Assembly (NCBI GenBank): GCA_023105745.1
Contig: JALGQZ010000011.1
Location: 22,718,975-22,782,974, forward strand
DNA: 64,000 nucleotides
Direction of reading: 5' to 3'
Origin: Austropuccinia psidii
Taxonomy: Eukaryota; Basidiomycota; Pucciniomycetes; Pucciniales; Sphaerophragmiaceae
Below the pieces are notes generated by a model. That model worked only from the letters and a program-made list of their open reading frames with translations, had not been told where the DNA came from and ran no database searches. Positions 35,296 through 47,024 of this stretch are shown in pieces; within the stretch, counting starts at the first letter, position 1; each line of letters opens with the position of its first letter. The position numbers and the translations under genes were made by a program.

Positions 35296-38200
35296 TCATT
35301 TATGAGACTGTTCAGTCCTCCGATAGGCCCTGAATCTTCTTAAATGAAGGTTCCCATCTGGTATGGCATCTTCTGCCAACCATTTGTCTTTATCAGCTGT
35401 TTGGTTCTTGAATCTGACTAAGTATTGTCTTTGATCCTTTCCATTAAGTCTGATCTTCCTGGCCCTGATGATCTTACTCACAGGTCCCGGGGAGTCCTCC
35501 ACTTCCACTATATCAGGGGGTGTGGGGTTCTTCTTCCTGGAGGGGAATTTGTCCTCCTCTGTTTGGAAGTATGGTTTGACTAAACTTACTGGAAAGACTG
35601 GGTGCTTCCTGGAAAATTCCTCTGTAAGTTTGACTTCCACTGCATTCTTTCCTATCAACCTGATGATATTGAAAGGCCCTAAAAATGAGTCTCTCATCTT
35701 CTTGGGTCCTTTAAGATTATTAAAGTTTAGTGTGGACACTAGAACCTGGTCTCCTTCCCTGAAGTCAGGTTCCATGTGTGTCTTGTCCCACCTCTGTTTA
35801 TTATATTCTTTTTCCTCAGCTATGCATTTGGAAGCTGTGTCACAAGACCCCTTCCACATATCATGGAAGTCTTTGGCTGTGGGGTGGATGGTCAGAAGAT
35901 TTTTCTTCAAGTGATCCACAGGAAACAGGGGATTCCACCCTTTCTCTACCACTGCAGGTGTTTTTCCTGTGGTAGAGTGCTGACTTGTATTATAAGCCAG
36001 TTGGACAGCTGGTAGAAGGGTAACCAGTCATGGGTTTATCCTTCATGGTCCTTGTATTCCATTCCATAGGCACGGAACCTTCTAAGGATGTCTTCCATAT
36101 TCTGGATCATCCTTTCAGCTAGGCCATCTTTTTGTGGATGGTAAGCTGTGGAAAAAAGCAAGCTTGGTGCCAAGAATATCATACAAGTTGGTCCAAAATT
36201 CAGACGTGAATTTTGGGTCCCTATCACTAATGATGATTTTAGGGACTCCACAGGTAGATATGATTTTATTCCAAAATAACAGAGCAGTATCCATGGCTGT
36301 GTCCTCTTTGTGGCATGGTAGGCACCTCATGCTCTTGCTGAACCTATCAACTATGATCAAGCAGGCATTGTAGTTTTCTTTGCCTCCTGGGACAAGTCCT
36401 GTAACCCAGTCCATGTTGATGGTCTCCCATGGGTGTTTGGGGTCTTCTATATGTTGAAGCAACCCATACTTCTTTCCATGCTTCCTATTTGCCTTTTGGC
36501 ATCTTTCACAAGTGTTTATGTATTCAATCAACTCTTGTTCCCACTTGGGCCACCAAGCTGTGCTTGCTACCCTCTCCTTGGTCCTGTCTTCACTCATGTG
36601 TTCCATGTAGGGGCAGTCAGGGAATTTCTGCAGGATCAGAGAGATGTGGTCTCTGTCTACCACTGTGAGTGCACTTGTGTGCTTATCTCTGTGGTAAAGC
36701 AGTCCATCTATAAGAAAAAATTTGTTGTCCTTATAGGCCCTCAACCAGGGTTCCTCCAGCTGGGATTCCAGTTCTGGACTCCTGTACGTTTGCTGGAGGA
36801 GTTGTAGCAATATGCCACACTGTTTGTGTTTGGCATAAGACTTCAGTACTGCACTGAAAAATTCATTGTGTTGTTCTGAGGAACTTATTCCCAGTATGGG
36901 AGTTTCTGTTCCTTCTGAATCAGTGTTCCCACTGTCAAGGGTACCACTCTCTGGTGCCCATTCAGAAAATCTGAAGTTCTTCCTCCTATCTATTTCTATG
37001 AAATGGATAGGGATCTTGGCTGCAACTTCAGGGTCATAAGCTGGATTGCTTTTGACATTGTCCAGTGGCCATCTGCTAAGGCCATCTGCATTGGTATGGC
37101 TTTTACCTTCTTTGTATATGATGGTCATATTCCCTCTATACTCCTGGATAGCTATTTGCCATCTCAGCATGTTTCTATTTGTAGTCTTCATGTTTAGTAA
37201 AGATTTCAAGGCTGTGGAGTCTGTGTAGACTTCAAATACTGCACCCTCCAAATAATAATGAAGTTTCTCCAGACTCCAGACTAGACATAGACATCCAGTT
37301 TGGGTGGCCCCATACCTGGCTTCTGAATATTTCAGTTGCCTTGAGATGTAGCAAATTACTCCCTCTCTTGGTTCACCATCCACAATTTGTCTTTGCTGAA
37401 GGGCTGCTCCTAGGCCTTGACTACATGCTGCATCTATATATAACTTAAATGGTAGTTCAATGTCAGGTAAGATGAGCACAGGTGCATTTTTGAGTTCATA
37501 TTTGATCCTCTCATATGCATCTCTCCTTTCCTTGGTGATTTCAAAAACTACATCTTTTGAACACAACTTGTATAAACTACTAGTTATGTGGGGAAAATTC
37601 TTGATGTGGTTTCTATAGTAGCAAGCAAAACCAAGGAAAGATTGCATCTCTTTGATGCTCTTTGGTACTGGGTTTTGAAGTACTGCTGCTACTTTGTTCT
37701 GGTCAATTGCCAGGCTAAGACCTGAGACTTTATGTCCTAGAGCCAGTAGCTCTTGTTGACCAAAATTACACTTTTTCAGTGAACTTTTCAGATTGATGGG
37801 TGTACATTTGCTTAGCACTCTGTCTATGTAATTTACAAGGTCTTCCCATGTCTCTGAGTATATAATGATATCATCAATATATACCACCATCCAGCCTTCC
37901 AGTATTTCTTCTTGAAATATTGTGTCCATCATCCTTTGGAAGTGGGCTGGTGCAGTTTTGATGCCAAATGGCATCCTGGTATACTCATATATGCCCATAT
38001 GGAATATTATTCTGAGTAATTTCATGAAGTTTGGTTTGACTCCATTTTGGTAGAAGCTTTTCATACAATCCATTTTGGTTATGTATTTTGCTTTTGCCAG
38101 TTTATCCAAGGCATGAGGTATCCTAGGTATAGGGTTCCTGTCTGCTTTTGTGTAGTTATTCAGAGCTCTGAAGTCTTCACACAGTCTAGACTTGCCATCA

Positions 38201-39282
38201 TGCCAGGTGATTAGGACAGGAGTGGTTATTTCCACTATTTCATTATGTCCAATCTTCCTGATGACATCCATGTCCAAGAGTTCATTGATGTGTTTCTCAA
38301 TTTCTTTCCTGGTTTCCAGGCTTTCTGGATAAGGAGGTCTCCTAAGCATGGGTGTATAAGGCCTTTCCACATCCAGATATTGTTCTATATCATGGCCTTT
38401 AATCTTGCCTAATGGTTCTTCACCAATGGCAAATGCTGGTCTGTTATTCCTCAGCATCTTCAGTAGACTTAGTTTTTGTTTACTGGTGAGGGTAGTGCTA
38501 AACTGTCCCTCTCTGAATTCCTTTAAAAGTTCTTCTAGTGGATCCTGAGAAGATATCTGGTATATATAAAGTGAAAATTCCCTTTCCTTGTTAGTACCAA
38601 TGGTGATGTGCCTATTTTTACTGTTGTAAATTTCTATGCCATACATCCTCTGGTAATCTGTTCCCAGTAAAAACCCTTGGATTTGGGCATCATAAAGCAC
38701 TACAAACTCTGGGTTGAGTCTAATATTACCCTTCCTGTGGGGTATAATTATCTCTTTGATAATTGTCCCAATGGAAGTCATCTTCCCTGATGCACTTTTA
38801 AAGCTCTTTGCCTTGGTGGGCAAGAGCTGTTTTTCCCAATGTGGGAAGTGGCTGTCCAGATATTCTCTGGCCACTATGGAACAGTGTGCTCCACTGTCAA
38901 TGATCAGTGGATGCTGGGCATTGTCAATACAGACAGTCATCTTTGTGGCTGTTCCATGTATATATGCCATCCCTTTGGTTAGTGTAACCAGGAATGTTTG
39001 TGCATCTTGTGTGTGTTTGCACAAGTTTTCATTGGCAGTATCCTGTGGCATGCCTGCTTCTAACTGTATGTCCTGAATTTCTAGTGGGGTTTCCTCTTGG
39101 TATTCTACTAGAAATTCTTCCTTTGGGTCTTGGTCATAATCAGATAGGTGTCTGATGGCATCACCCATAGAGTCTGATTCAGAATCCTCTGTTGTGGATT
39201 CCTCCTCTGGGACTTTCTCAATGGCATAGACTTTTTTTCTTTGCCTTTGGGCAGCTGTTGGCATAGTGATCTGTTGAACCAC
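35296..39282 (-). pseudogene. pol: pol of element B: protease, reverse transcriptase, RNase H, integrase, chromodomain-like end
   Basis: A 1055-codon minus-strand frame (39282 to 36115) holds protease [10 protein letters not shown] (about residue 129), reverse transcriptase with PFGIK and YIDD (about 467, at 37870-37881), RNase H ([31 protein letters not shown]) and integrase ([15 protein letters not shown]). An extra base in a homopolymer near 36152-36157 moves it to a second frame, which carries the catalytic Glu region ([10 protein letters not shown]). A TAT/TAC to TAA change and a one-base loss near 36018-36035 move it again, to the frame ending at 35296. That end carries a chromodomain-like block (YLVRFKN...KWLAEDAIPDG), thought to guide integration to chromatin. 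In the integrase zinc finger the first His is lost (KFPDC for the usual CHDC) while CERC remains; the reverse transcriptase has CEDFRALN where GDFRALN is usual. Enzymes copy RNA to DNA and insert it; this copy is probably dead. Confidence 0.9.
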
Positions 39283-40696
39283 AATTGTGACAAGAATTTT
39301 TCTTCTTTGCCACTTCTGCCACTCTTTCTTTGGGTTTGTCTTTAAACTCTACCCTGAAAGGTTGTTTCTCTATGAAACAACTGCTCTTATATGGGGTGAA
39401 TTTCCCTATATTATTTCTTTTTCTTATGTCTTGTAAGGTATTGGCAATGTCAACTAGAGTGCAATTTTGGTTGCATCTGCATTTTACTGCATGCTCTAGT
39501 TCTCCTGGCAGTTGTGTCAGAAGTTTGTGATTCCTCATTTGGATGTTCATCTGAGGATCAATGGCTTTAAGTCTTTTAGACTGTCTAAGACACCACTCAT
39601 ATGGATCCTTGTCCACAGAGTATTTGTCATTGTCAAATGACATGGTCTTTTGCCATATCCAAGTTCCATTACTGTACTTTTGGATGATTTGACTCTTCCA
39701 CCATAGCCAGTTTCTTCTGCCATGGATTTCTTTCATTTCTGTGTACCATATACTAGCATGACCTTTAAATGCTGTATTCAATCTAGCAGTAATTCAGTAA
39801 TCTGGTATGGTAGGTACATCAATGAAGAGTCCATCAATATAATTTATGAGTTCCATATGATCATATTCTCCTGTTCCAGAGAATTTGGGCCAGCTTGAGG
39901 CCTCAGTAAGCTGTTTCAAGGCTTCCTTCTCTGAATAGGACATACTATCTCCATCCTGGTATTGTGATGGAGATCTTGCCTTATTCATCAACATAGAATC
40001 TGGTTGATATGGATTATCCATAACTTGGCCTTGTGGTTGGGGCTTCAAGCTATGTTAGACATCAAACAATTTGTTTATGTCTTAATCCAGACAATCCCTG
40101 TCCCTTTTGCTGTGGTGTTGTTCTTCAAAGACTAGATTCAGTCTTTTTTTAGCTTCTGCAGGGGATTTGCTCAATTGAGCATGTCCTTCTTGAAGATTTT
40201 TAACTATTTTTTCCATTGAGGCTTGTAATTCTTTCATCCTCTCATGGCTGGCTTCAAGTTTTGCAAACTTCTTTGCAGATTTCTGAGAATATTGGGACAT
40301 TTGTAGCCACAGTGTATCACTGTTGATGTTACTCTCAGATGTGACAATGTTATGTTCAGTCTGAGTGGGGGTAATGTTTCTATTACTAGGACTACTGATT
40401 CTAGAGTGGTTTACAACTACTTCTGGTTCTTGTGCACTTCTTTTACACAATCCAACAGCTTCTGAATCATAGGGTCTGACTCTTTCCTCCTCTGGTTGAA
40501 GGAGGCTTTGTTCTTGCCCTTGTTTCCTTGTCTTCTCCTGGAAACTTCCTGGAATTGTGAAGAATGGTGACTCTTGGCCACTGATCTGCTGGTTTCTGAA
40601 TGTTGTAAAGCCAGGTCTTCTGGTTCTGGACAAACCTTCTCTGTCCTCTGGTTGGTTCCTTTGGAAGCCAAGATCTCTGAGGTGTACAGTTGACAT
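39218..40696 (-). pseudogene. gag: gag of element B with CCHC knuckle, three stops
   Basis: The frame starts at ATG 40696, just before a candidate 3' splice site, and ends at 39218. In order it has a Gln/Glu-rich N-terminal block that overlaps ORF1 in another frame, a helical coiled-coil-like stretch (about 40330-40090), the capsid-like block EASSWPKFSGTGEYDHMELI and RNHKLLTQLPGELEHAVKC, and a perfect zinc knuckle [14 protein letters not shown] just before the end. In-frame stops lie at 40082-40084, shortly after it, and at 39794-39796. Gag would form the particle and bind the RNA. Its end overlaps pol by 65 bases. Pol is in the +1 frame after a seven-A run (39232-39238), either a one-base insertion or a frameshift site. 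Confidence 0.85.
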
Positions 40697-41090
40697 GTTA
40701 GTGTTTGCAAGCAGTCAAAAACTTCATGTTCTTAGGATATTTACCTTTGACTGTGCCTTGTAAAAATTTGTTGTCTTCTGATTTGGGCAATTTACCTTTA
40801 GAGGTTACAACTGGGTTAATTCTAGTAATTTTCCCTGTACAAGTTATCAAGGCTGGTTTACCTTGTATTGAAGCAGAATTTTGTGATTTTCTACTCTTCT
40901 GTGTGGCAATGGGTGTCCACTTCTTTGCTGTTATCAGGCCTTCACTGTGCCTCTTTCCTTTGCCTTTGCTGCCCTCTGGTTCTGAGGGTGTCACTGGTTT
41001 GTTGGCCTGTGACTGGCTTTCAAGTGGTATGAAGTTATCTTCCACTGAATCAAACAGGAAAAAAGTGGGCTTAATGTCAGTTAAGACTTC
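40417..41090 (-). CDS. ORF1 of element B: spliced overlapping-frame basic protein
   Basis: Exon 1 is open from just after TAA 41091-41093 down to 40745. Exon 2 runs 40676-40417 in the frame offset from gag. Joined across the candidate intron 40677-40744 in phase 1, they give about 201 codons without a stop. Exon 1 has no ATG in this copy (GTG at 41045), so the true start may lie upstream or in another exon. The protein is Lys/Arg/Ser-rich (SKGKGKRHS, SRRRQGNKGKNK) and ends in a helical KESDPMIQKLLDCVKEVHK, suggesting nucleic-acid binding; I know no named domain. Exon 2 overlaps gag for 260 bases. The same frame is kept in A at 5607-5830. Unspliced, ORF1 stops at TAA 40698-40700, one base before the gag ATG. 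It is free of stops although gag and pol of this copy are broken. Confidence 0.6.
40677..40744 (-). other. Candidate 68-base intron containing the gag start codon (element B)
   Basis: Donor AAAG/GTAAAT at 40744, branch-like CACTAAC at 40697-40703, acceptor CACCTCAG/AGATC at 40677. The gag ATG (40694-40696) lies between branch site and acceptor. The TAA inside CACTAAC is also the stop of unspliced ORF1. Splicing is inferred from sequence only. Confidence 0.6.
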
Positions 41091-41624
41091 TTATAATGCT
41101 GTTTGCACATCTAAGAATGGCCTCTGGGCTTGTATATTACTACAATGTGCCCTTGTACAACAACAGTGTAATTTGATTAACAATTCCATGTCAGAAATAC
41201 AGCTTACTGATATTTGGTATACTATTTGTATACCAATATCTCACAGATTACTTGTAATTAGCAAGTATAGTCTGTCAAAAGTGGTGTATAACAGGACAAT
41301 TGAGTTAACAATATGTCCAACCACGCCTCAACTGTTGGTTTATCAGTATGAGGTGTCTTAATTTAATTAAAAAAAAGACTGTATTAATGGCTCAAGTGTT
41401 TTTATATGTAAAACACACCAAAAATAAGGGTCTTGTGGTTATTAGCCACGTGACAGATAGTCTTAAAATATGAGTATAAAGTGGTATATATACCAAAAAA
41501 GGAAAATATATATATAATATATATTTAAGTAAGAAAGATTACGCCTAAAAAAGAATAGAACAATTGTCAGAATGAGGAAATTTAGAGAAAAAACTCACTT
41601 GATAAGGTCCAAATAAGTTTAAAA
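41091..41624 (-). other. Leader of element B between primer binding site and ORF1
   Basis: About 530 bases with stops in all minus-strand frames. It should be the untranslated leader with packaging and dimerisation signals; I cannot point to specific ones. A TATATA-rich stretch lies at 41495-41525. Confidence 0.5.
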
Positions 41625-41640
41625 CATGGCCAGGCCCCCA
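41625..41640 (-). other. Primer binding site of element B
   Basis: TGGGGGCCTGGCCATG on the minus strand, three bases inside the 5' LTR. The core is shared with A and E. Confidence 0.75.
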
Positions 41641-41643
41641 AAG

Positions 41644-43050
41644 TGTCAGGGCAAATCTATGTTGAAGCAGTAATTAGGCTATTTACAACTAGAACTTTGA
41701 CTGTGATATCTAGAAAATGATTTTAAATAAGGTTTTTTGAGTAAAATAGTGATTTATAATATAATTAAAGGGTTCTACTATTAAAGAATAGTGGTGGTGA
41801 GCGCTATTGAGAACCCTGGGTGCAGTCTTACCAGTTGGATTACTATAATAAGAGCTACAATAATTAAAATTATAATTATACCTGATTTATTGCCCAAGAG
41901 TAAAACTGTTTTGGACAGTTTGCTACATAGGGTATTCAAGAGCAGGATGAGGAAACAATTCTGGCTGTGAAAAGCCTCCTTTTTATCCTGAAATGGGGTG
42001 AAAAGGGTGTTAGACCTTTCCACGTAGAGGAAGTGAAGATTTTTCACTCTCCAGGACTGGCTTGTGGTTTGCAAACGGCCTGTATAGCCTTCATTGGGCT
42101 CAGATGTGGTTTTGAAACCACATCTGGGCAGTTTTCACCAATACAGGCTGAAAATTTCATCTGGGGACCTCACAGCCTGATTCTGATGTGTATGACGCGT
42201 AGAATGCTGTACAGAAACTGTATGGGACCCCAGTATTGACTGACATATAAGGTATTGAAGTAAAAACAAGCTTCTTTGTCTATTTGACACCTAATATTCA
42301 TGGTTATGGGATATTATCCCATGGTAAGGCTGTATTGGTCAGAATGTGGGATTTTGACCTTAAAACAGCTATAGCTTTGTCAGTGTTTGAGATATTAAAC
42401 TCAAAACTGAACCAGTGTGTATCCCTGTATGTGTTCTACACAATGGTACCCTATTTCGTATGGTTATCATTAAATATGGCAAAGTTATGCCATGTACAAG
42501 ATTTTTGTACATATGTGTGGTTTATGCAAAAAGCTGTATTGAGCTTGTTTGCCCCATACCTTCTGCTATAGTTGAGATATGGGGAGATGGATGACACCAT
42601 CAGATATCCTTATTGTGCTCCTTCCAAAAAGACCCCACTTTAGGCATCTCACACTAAAACTGTAGAAGTTAGATGAGAGGTTAATGTTTTGTTCACCCTT
42701 ATTTGGCCTGAAATTGACCATAACTCCAGTAATATTGGTGCTAGCTCAGTTTGGCTGGTACCATTGGATAGCCCTGACTTGGAGCTTTATTTTGAGTACC
42801 CATTTGATGGGGTTAAGCCTCTCCTTCTGGATTTTAGTTGAGAGGTGAAAATTAAGGTATATGCTCAGCAATCTTTGTCCTATGGTGATGGAACTTATAT
42901 TTTCAGAAAGGGGTGAGTTTGCTCTTTATTTTGATACCTTTTGAGCTGATTTGGCTCAGCTCCATGTTTTGGTGGTATCTTGGCTATACCATTGGTTTAT
43001 GGTATTTTGGCTGTCATGCTTGTGCTCTGGTTTTGAGTCACAGGCTGATA
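41644..43050 (-). repeat. 5' LTR of element B
   Basis: 1407 bases from TGTCAGGGCAAATC to CACAGGCTGATA (CTGACA changed by C to T). It lacks 28-29 bases present in the 3' LTR near 35075-35100. Palindromes are at 42101-42126 and 42308-42320. By eye the two LTRs differ by only a few percent, so the insertion is fairly young. Confidence 0.92.
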
Positions 43051-46000
43051 TTATTACTACATTGGTGAAGAGAACCATTTGAAAATCTCTAAAATAGTTT
43101 CAATCAAAAATATTCCCGGACTTGAAGCCACTTTTTTTCTGGATTTCCCAATTCTATGCTATACATGAATAGATCCCATTACTCACTGTTTTTACAATAT
43201 CCCAGGATATCATTACATTAATAAAAAAACTATTTACTTATAGAAATTATTATTTAAAAGATCTTAGAAAGAGAAATTAAATGATGAAATTCCACATTTA
43301 TCAACAGTATGAAAAGATTGGATTTTTTCTATCTTTCCCATAGGAATTTAACTATTTTATGTATAGTAGTGTATCATGTTTTTTTTAGCATTGTTATTTT
43401 TTATGTATATAATAACTTCTGATTTTTTCCATTCCTTTATTTAAGTGATTTTTCATTTCAAATTTTTCTAGATCTATTCTAGTTAAAATTTAGTCTTTTA
43501 GTTTGATTTCTATATTTTTCAACCCAATCTATTGATATTTCTTTTTGAGTTAAATTAAATATCTTCAATTTTTTCTTGAAATTTACAATTTTTCTAATTC
43601 TTGTTTTCTTTGTTCAAATTGATGCATCGTTCCAATTTTTTACAGCTTATTCAATCTGTTTAAATCTTTGCAATCTTCACAGCTCTTCATCATTATTATT
43701 TTAAACTCCTTGTTATTTCTTTTATTTTAAATTTCTATAGTTTTTTTTGCTTTTTAATATTGTTACTTTCTTTCATTTTGTGCCTGTACAGATTAAATAC
43801 AGGTAACACACACAAGATATTTAAACAAATATTCAAAAATTCAAAACAGTTAAGAGAGTTTCAAGATTTATAAAGCTCAATAAACTCAACAGATCTGGAA
43901 ACAAGCTTAATTCAAAAGCTCAAGAATTTGAAGTAATTTAAAAATCCTATCAAAATCGGAAATTAAAAAAAGTTAAAAAACTCCAATAATTTGCACAAAA
44001 TTGAAAAAGTTGCAAAAAATTGAGAAAGATTGAAAATCTTGGAAAATTGTGGACCTCAAAAATTAAGAAAAAATAAAACAAAAATTGGAAGTTTTTGCCA
44101 AAAACTTCAATTTAAATACAAAATAAATGAGAAATGAAATAGCTGATAAAATATATTTTGAAATACATTGGTAGTATTCAAAAAATTAATGAGTATAACA
44201 GAAGAAAAAAATCAAAAGGACAGAGAAAACATAAGAAGAAACATTCAGACATATATAACTTGAAAAAAAATCCAACAGAAAATTTCGAAAATATAAAAAC
44301 ATAATAGAATTACCAATATTACAAAACGGAAATATCCAGAAATTCTGTATTTTATTTAATTAATTCAAAGTTAAAATCAACAAAATCTCACTAACTTATT
44401 AAAGTGAATAAAAGCCACTGAAATTCACAAATTCATATATGAGTTTTGAATATACTACATATTCAAAGAGATGAAAAATCAATAAAAGCATAATAGAAGA
44501 ATTAATAATTTAAACATAAATATATATCATTAAAGTAAAGCCCCGGGGGATAAAAAATAAACAGAAATTTGTTAATAATTAATACGAAAGGAAGAATGAA
44601 TTTAGGACAACCAAAGGAAAAAATTGAGCATTCATTTATGCTGAGAAATAAAAAAAGTACAAGTATTTTCACAAGTGAAACAAACAGAAAAAAGGTAAAA
44701 CAGAAATCTGAAAAGCCACACACAATATTATAAGTAAAATTCTATGTATTGATTTTACCACAAAAAATTGAAAAACATTAGCTTTCAGGGCACAAATTAT
44801 TCATTTAAAAGGTATCAAATTCTAAATTTATGGTTGATTTAATTGATAGCTATTGATGATACAAGAATAGATCTTGAAGACTATTTCCCATGAAAAATGA
44901 ATATTAATGTAAGAAATAACTCAAAGGGATCGTTTTCAAAAGCTTCCTATTGACATACTTAGCTTGATCAAGAATATTTTGAGTGAAGTTTGCAGGCCTT
45001 TGAAGAAGAAAAAATTGTAATTATTCAGAATTTATCATCCTTCCAGAAACAAAAATATTATTTATTTGATCAATTCCAAAAGATAACTATAAAAACATTT
45101 AACATATTTATACACCATTTAGCGGTAAATTTCTGCTATTATATAATGAATTGATGTTCTTAATCTTCATACTAATCTATTGAACATCAAAAATATCCTT
45201 TTTGAATTATCAGAGATTTTATGAGCAATGGAAATATCTCTTTTTAAGGATCACATTACTTGGGTGGTGGGGCTCACATTAAAAGTCCTAAAGGTTTGTT
45301 TTTCACTTATACATATTGATAGTATTAATTTAATCTGTGAAAAGGGGAAATCGGGCTTGGATAAATAATATATAACTTAAAAGCTGAAATTTTTGTTTCA
45401 ATCTATACAAAGATCTATTGACAGTGAAGATTTTGAAATTTCTCACTTCTATTAAAATATGGGTAAATTTTTATATTCAAAATTTAAAATCATAAATATG
45501 GGACTTAATTCAATGTATATACACTTCAATACCAATCCTTTCTGCGGTCTGGGTACTTAAAAACAAGGAGAAGATATCTCCTCATAATACAGAGGAGATA
45601 TGTTGAGTTTCCATAATTAAAATCACTAATTAGGTTGGAAAATTTGCAGTGGGGTATTTTTTGTCTCTTTAAATAAGAAATTTAGGCATTTATCATGTTC
45701 TTTAAGGTTTATATAAAGAAATATATTTTCTAACATCTTCCCTCTTTTAATGGAGTCCATAATTCTATAATTTACCGATGGTATCTTCTACTTCAATATT
45801 TCTGAGGGATTACCAAGCATTCTTAGTTAATTGTTTATTTTTAAATTACAGATGAAATCCTAAATATATCATAATATAGAGAAGAAATTCCATTTATTAT
45901 ATTAATCAGATCAAAGTGGTATAACCTACTTGGGTAAAAAGAAGAAAAATCCTATCTATTATAATTCACATAATTTAACGGCTTCTAAAAGAAATTAATG

Positions 46001-46930
46001 AAGTCAATTTCAGCATTTCATAATAAACCGTACAATTAGGAACAGCCTCTTCTCTTTATGGTATTCATATTTCCAAAATTGTATTGAATAATCAACTTAA
46101 TTAGGAGAAAATAGGCTTTTATCCCATATCAAATACTCATGTTTAGATGTTTTACAAGTTGATATTCTATATGTGGGCATAAAACTAATTTACATAGTGA
46201 AAGTTCATTAAAGGTTTGAGTAAGTACAAATTAAGCTCAAAAAATTCATATCTTTCAAATTTTGAAAAATTTATTCATAGTTCACACTTTGAAAAGGAAT
46301 TTTCCATTTATTTCACTCTCAATTAGACCTCATCTATAATGGTTCTGACATCTGAGATATATGAAGAAAATCATATGAAGAATGAATTATCTTAATTCAT
46401 TTTATTCTGGAGTTTTACTAAGACGGATTCTCATCCCAAAGGAAAGCTCTTATCTGAGTTAATTGAGAGAACTTCATCAATTAATAATGTAAATCATTTT
46501 CTCTTCAGAAATAAGGCGGCTTATAGTTGAGCTTTATGGTATAAAATTTCATTCGATACTTTAATGACTATTTATTTTCGTACTATATTTTTTTGATTAT
46601 AGTATATATATTCATGGATAAATAATAAAATTCTCCAAGAATAATGAGCTTCTTGTTGAAGAAAAAACGATGATGAAATGGTTTCAAGCTTATACATATA
46701 TTAGATATGAGATTAAAATTAATGATTATGGAAAATTATTTAATACAAATATATTTCATGTGAGTCCAAGATTAGGAATTAACTTTTCATCAAAGAATTC
46801 ATGAATTAATCTTGTATCACAATGACATAAATCACAAAATGGGGTGATAAGAAAGAAACAATATTTCTGGATGTTTTCATAAACCTTTAAATGAATTACT
46901 AGTCATTCTTCAAGCTTATTCGAATCCCTT

Positions 46931-47024
46931 GGGTACTAATAAAGCTCCAGTCAAAATCTCAAGGTATATTTATTTATGGGTACTAATAAAACTCCACTCA
47001 AAATCTCAAAGTATATTTATTTAA
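46931..47024. repeat. Tandem duplication of a 47-base unit
   Basis: GGGTACTAATAAAGCTCCAG... at 46931-46977 is repeated at 46978-47024 with a few substitutions. Confidence 0.8.

Larger units (their letters stand above)
33836..43050 (-). mobile_element. Element B: full-length Ty3/gypsy retrotransposon (9.2 kb) with chromodomain-like tail
   Basis: Two LTRs (33836-35271 and 41644-43050) flank, in minus-strand order, the primer binding site, leader, ORF1, gag, protease, reverse transcriptase, RNase H, integrase and polypurine tract. Flanking bases are TTACT (33831-33835) and TTATT (43051-43055), a five-base duplication with one change. The gene order (integrase last) places it in Ty3/gypsy (Metaviridae). 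A few stops and frameshifts make this copy non-autonomous, but the decay is light. Confidence 0.92.

Noticed and set aside
35468..36015. Plus-strand open frames of 65-150 codons opposite pol of B
   Set aside because: They are antisense to conserved pol domains and have no motifs of their own.
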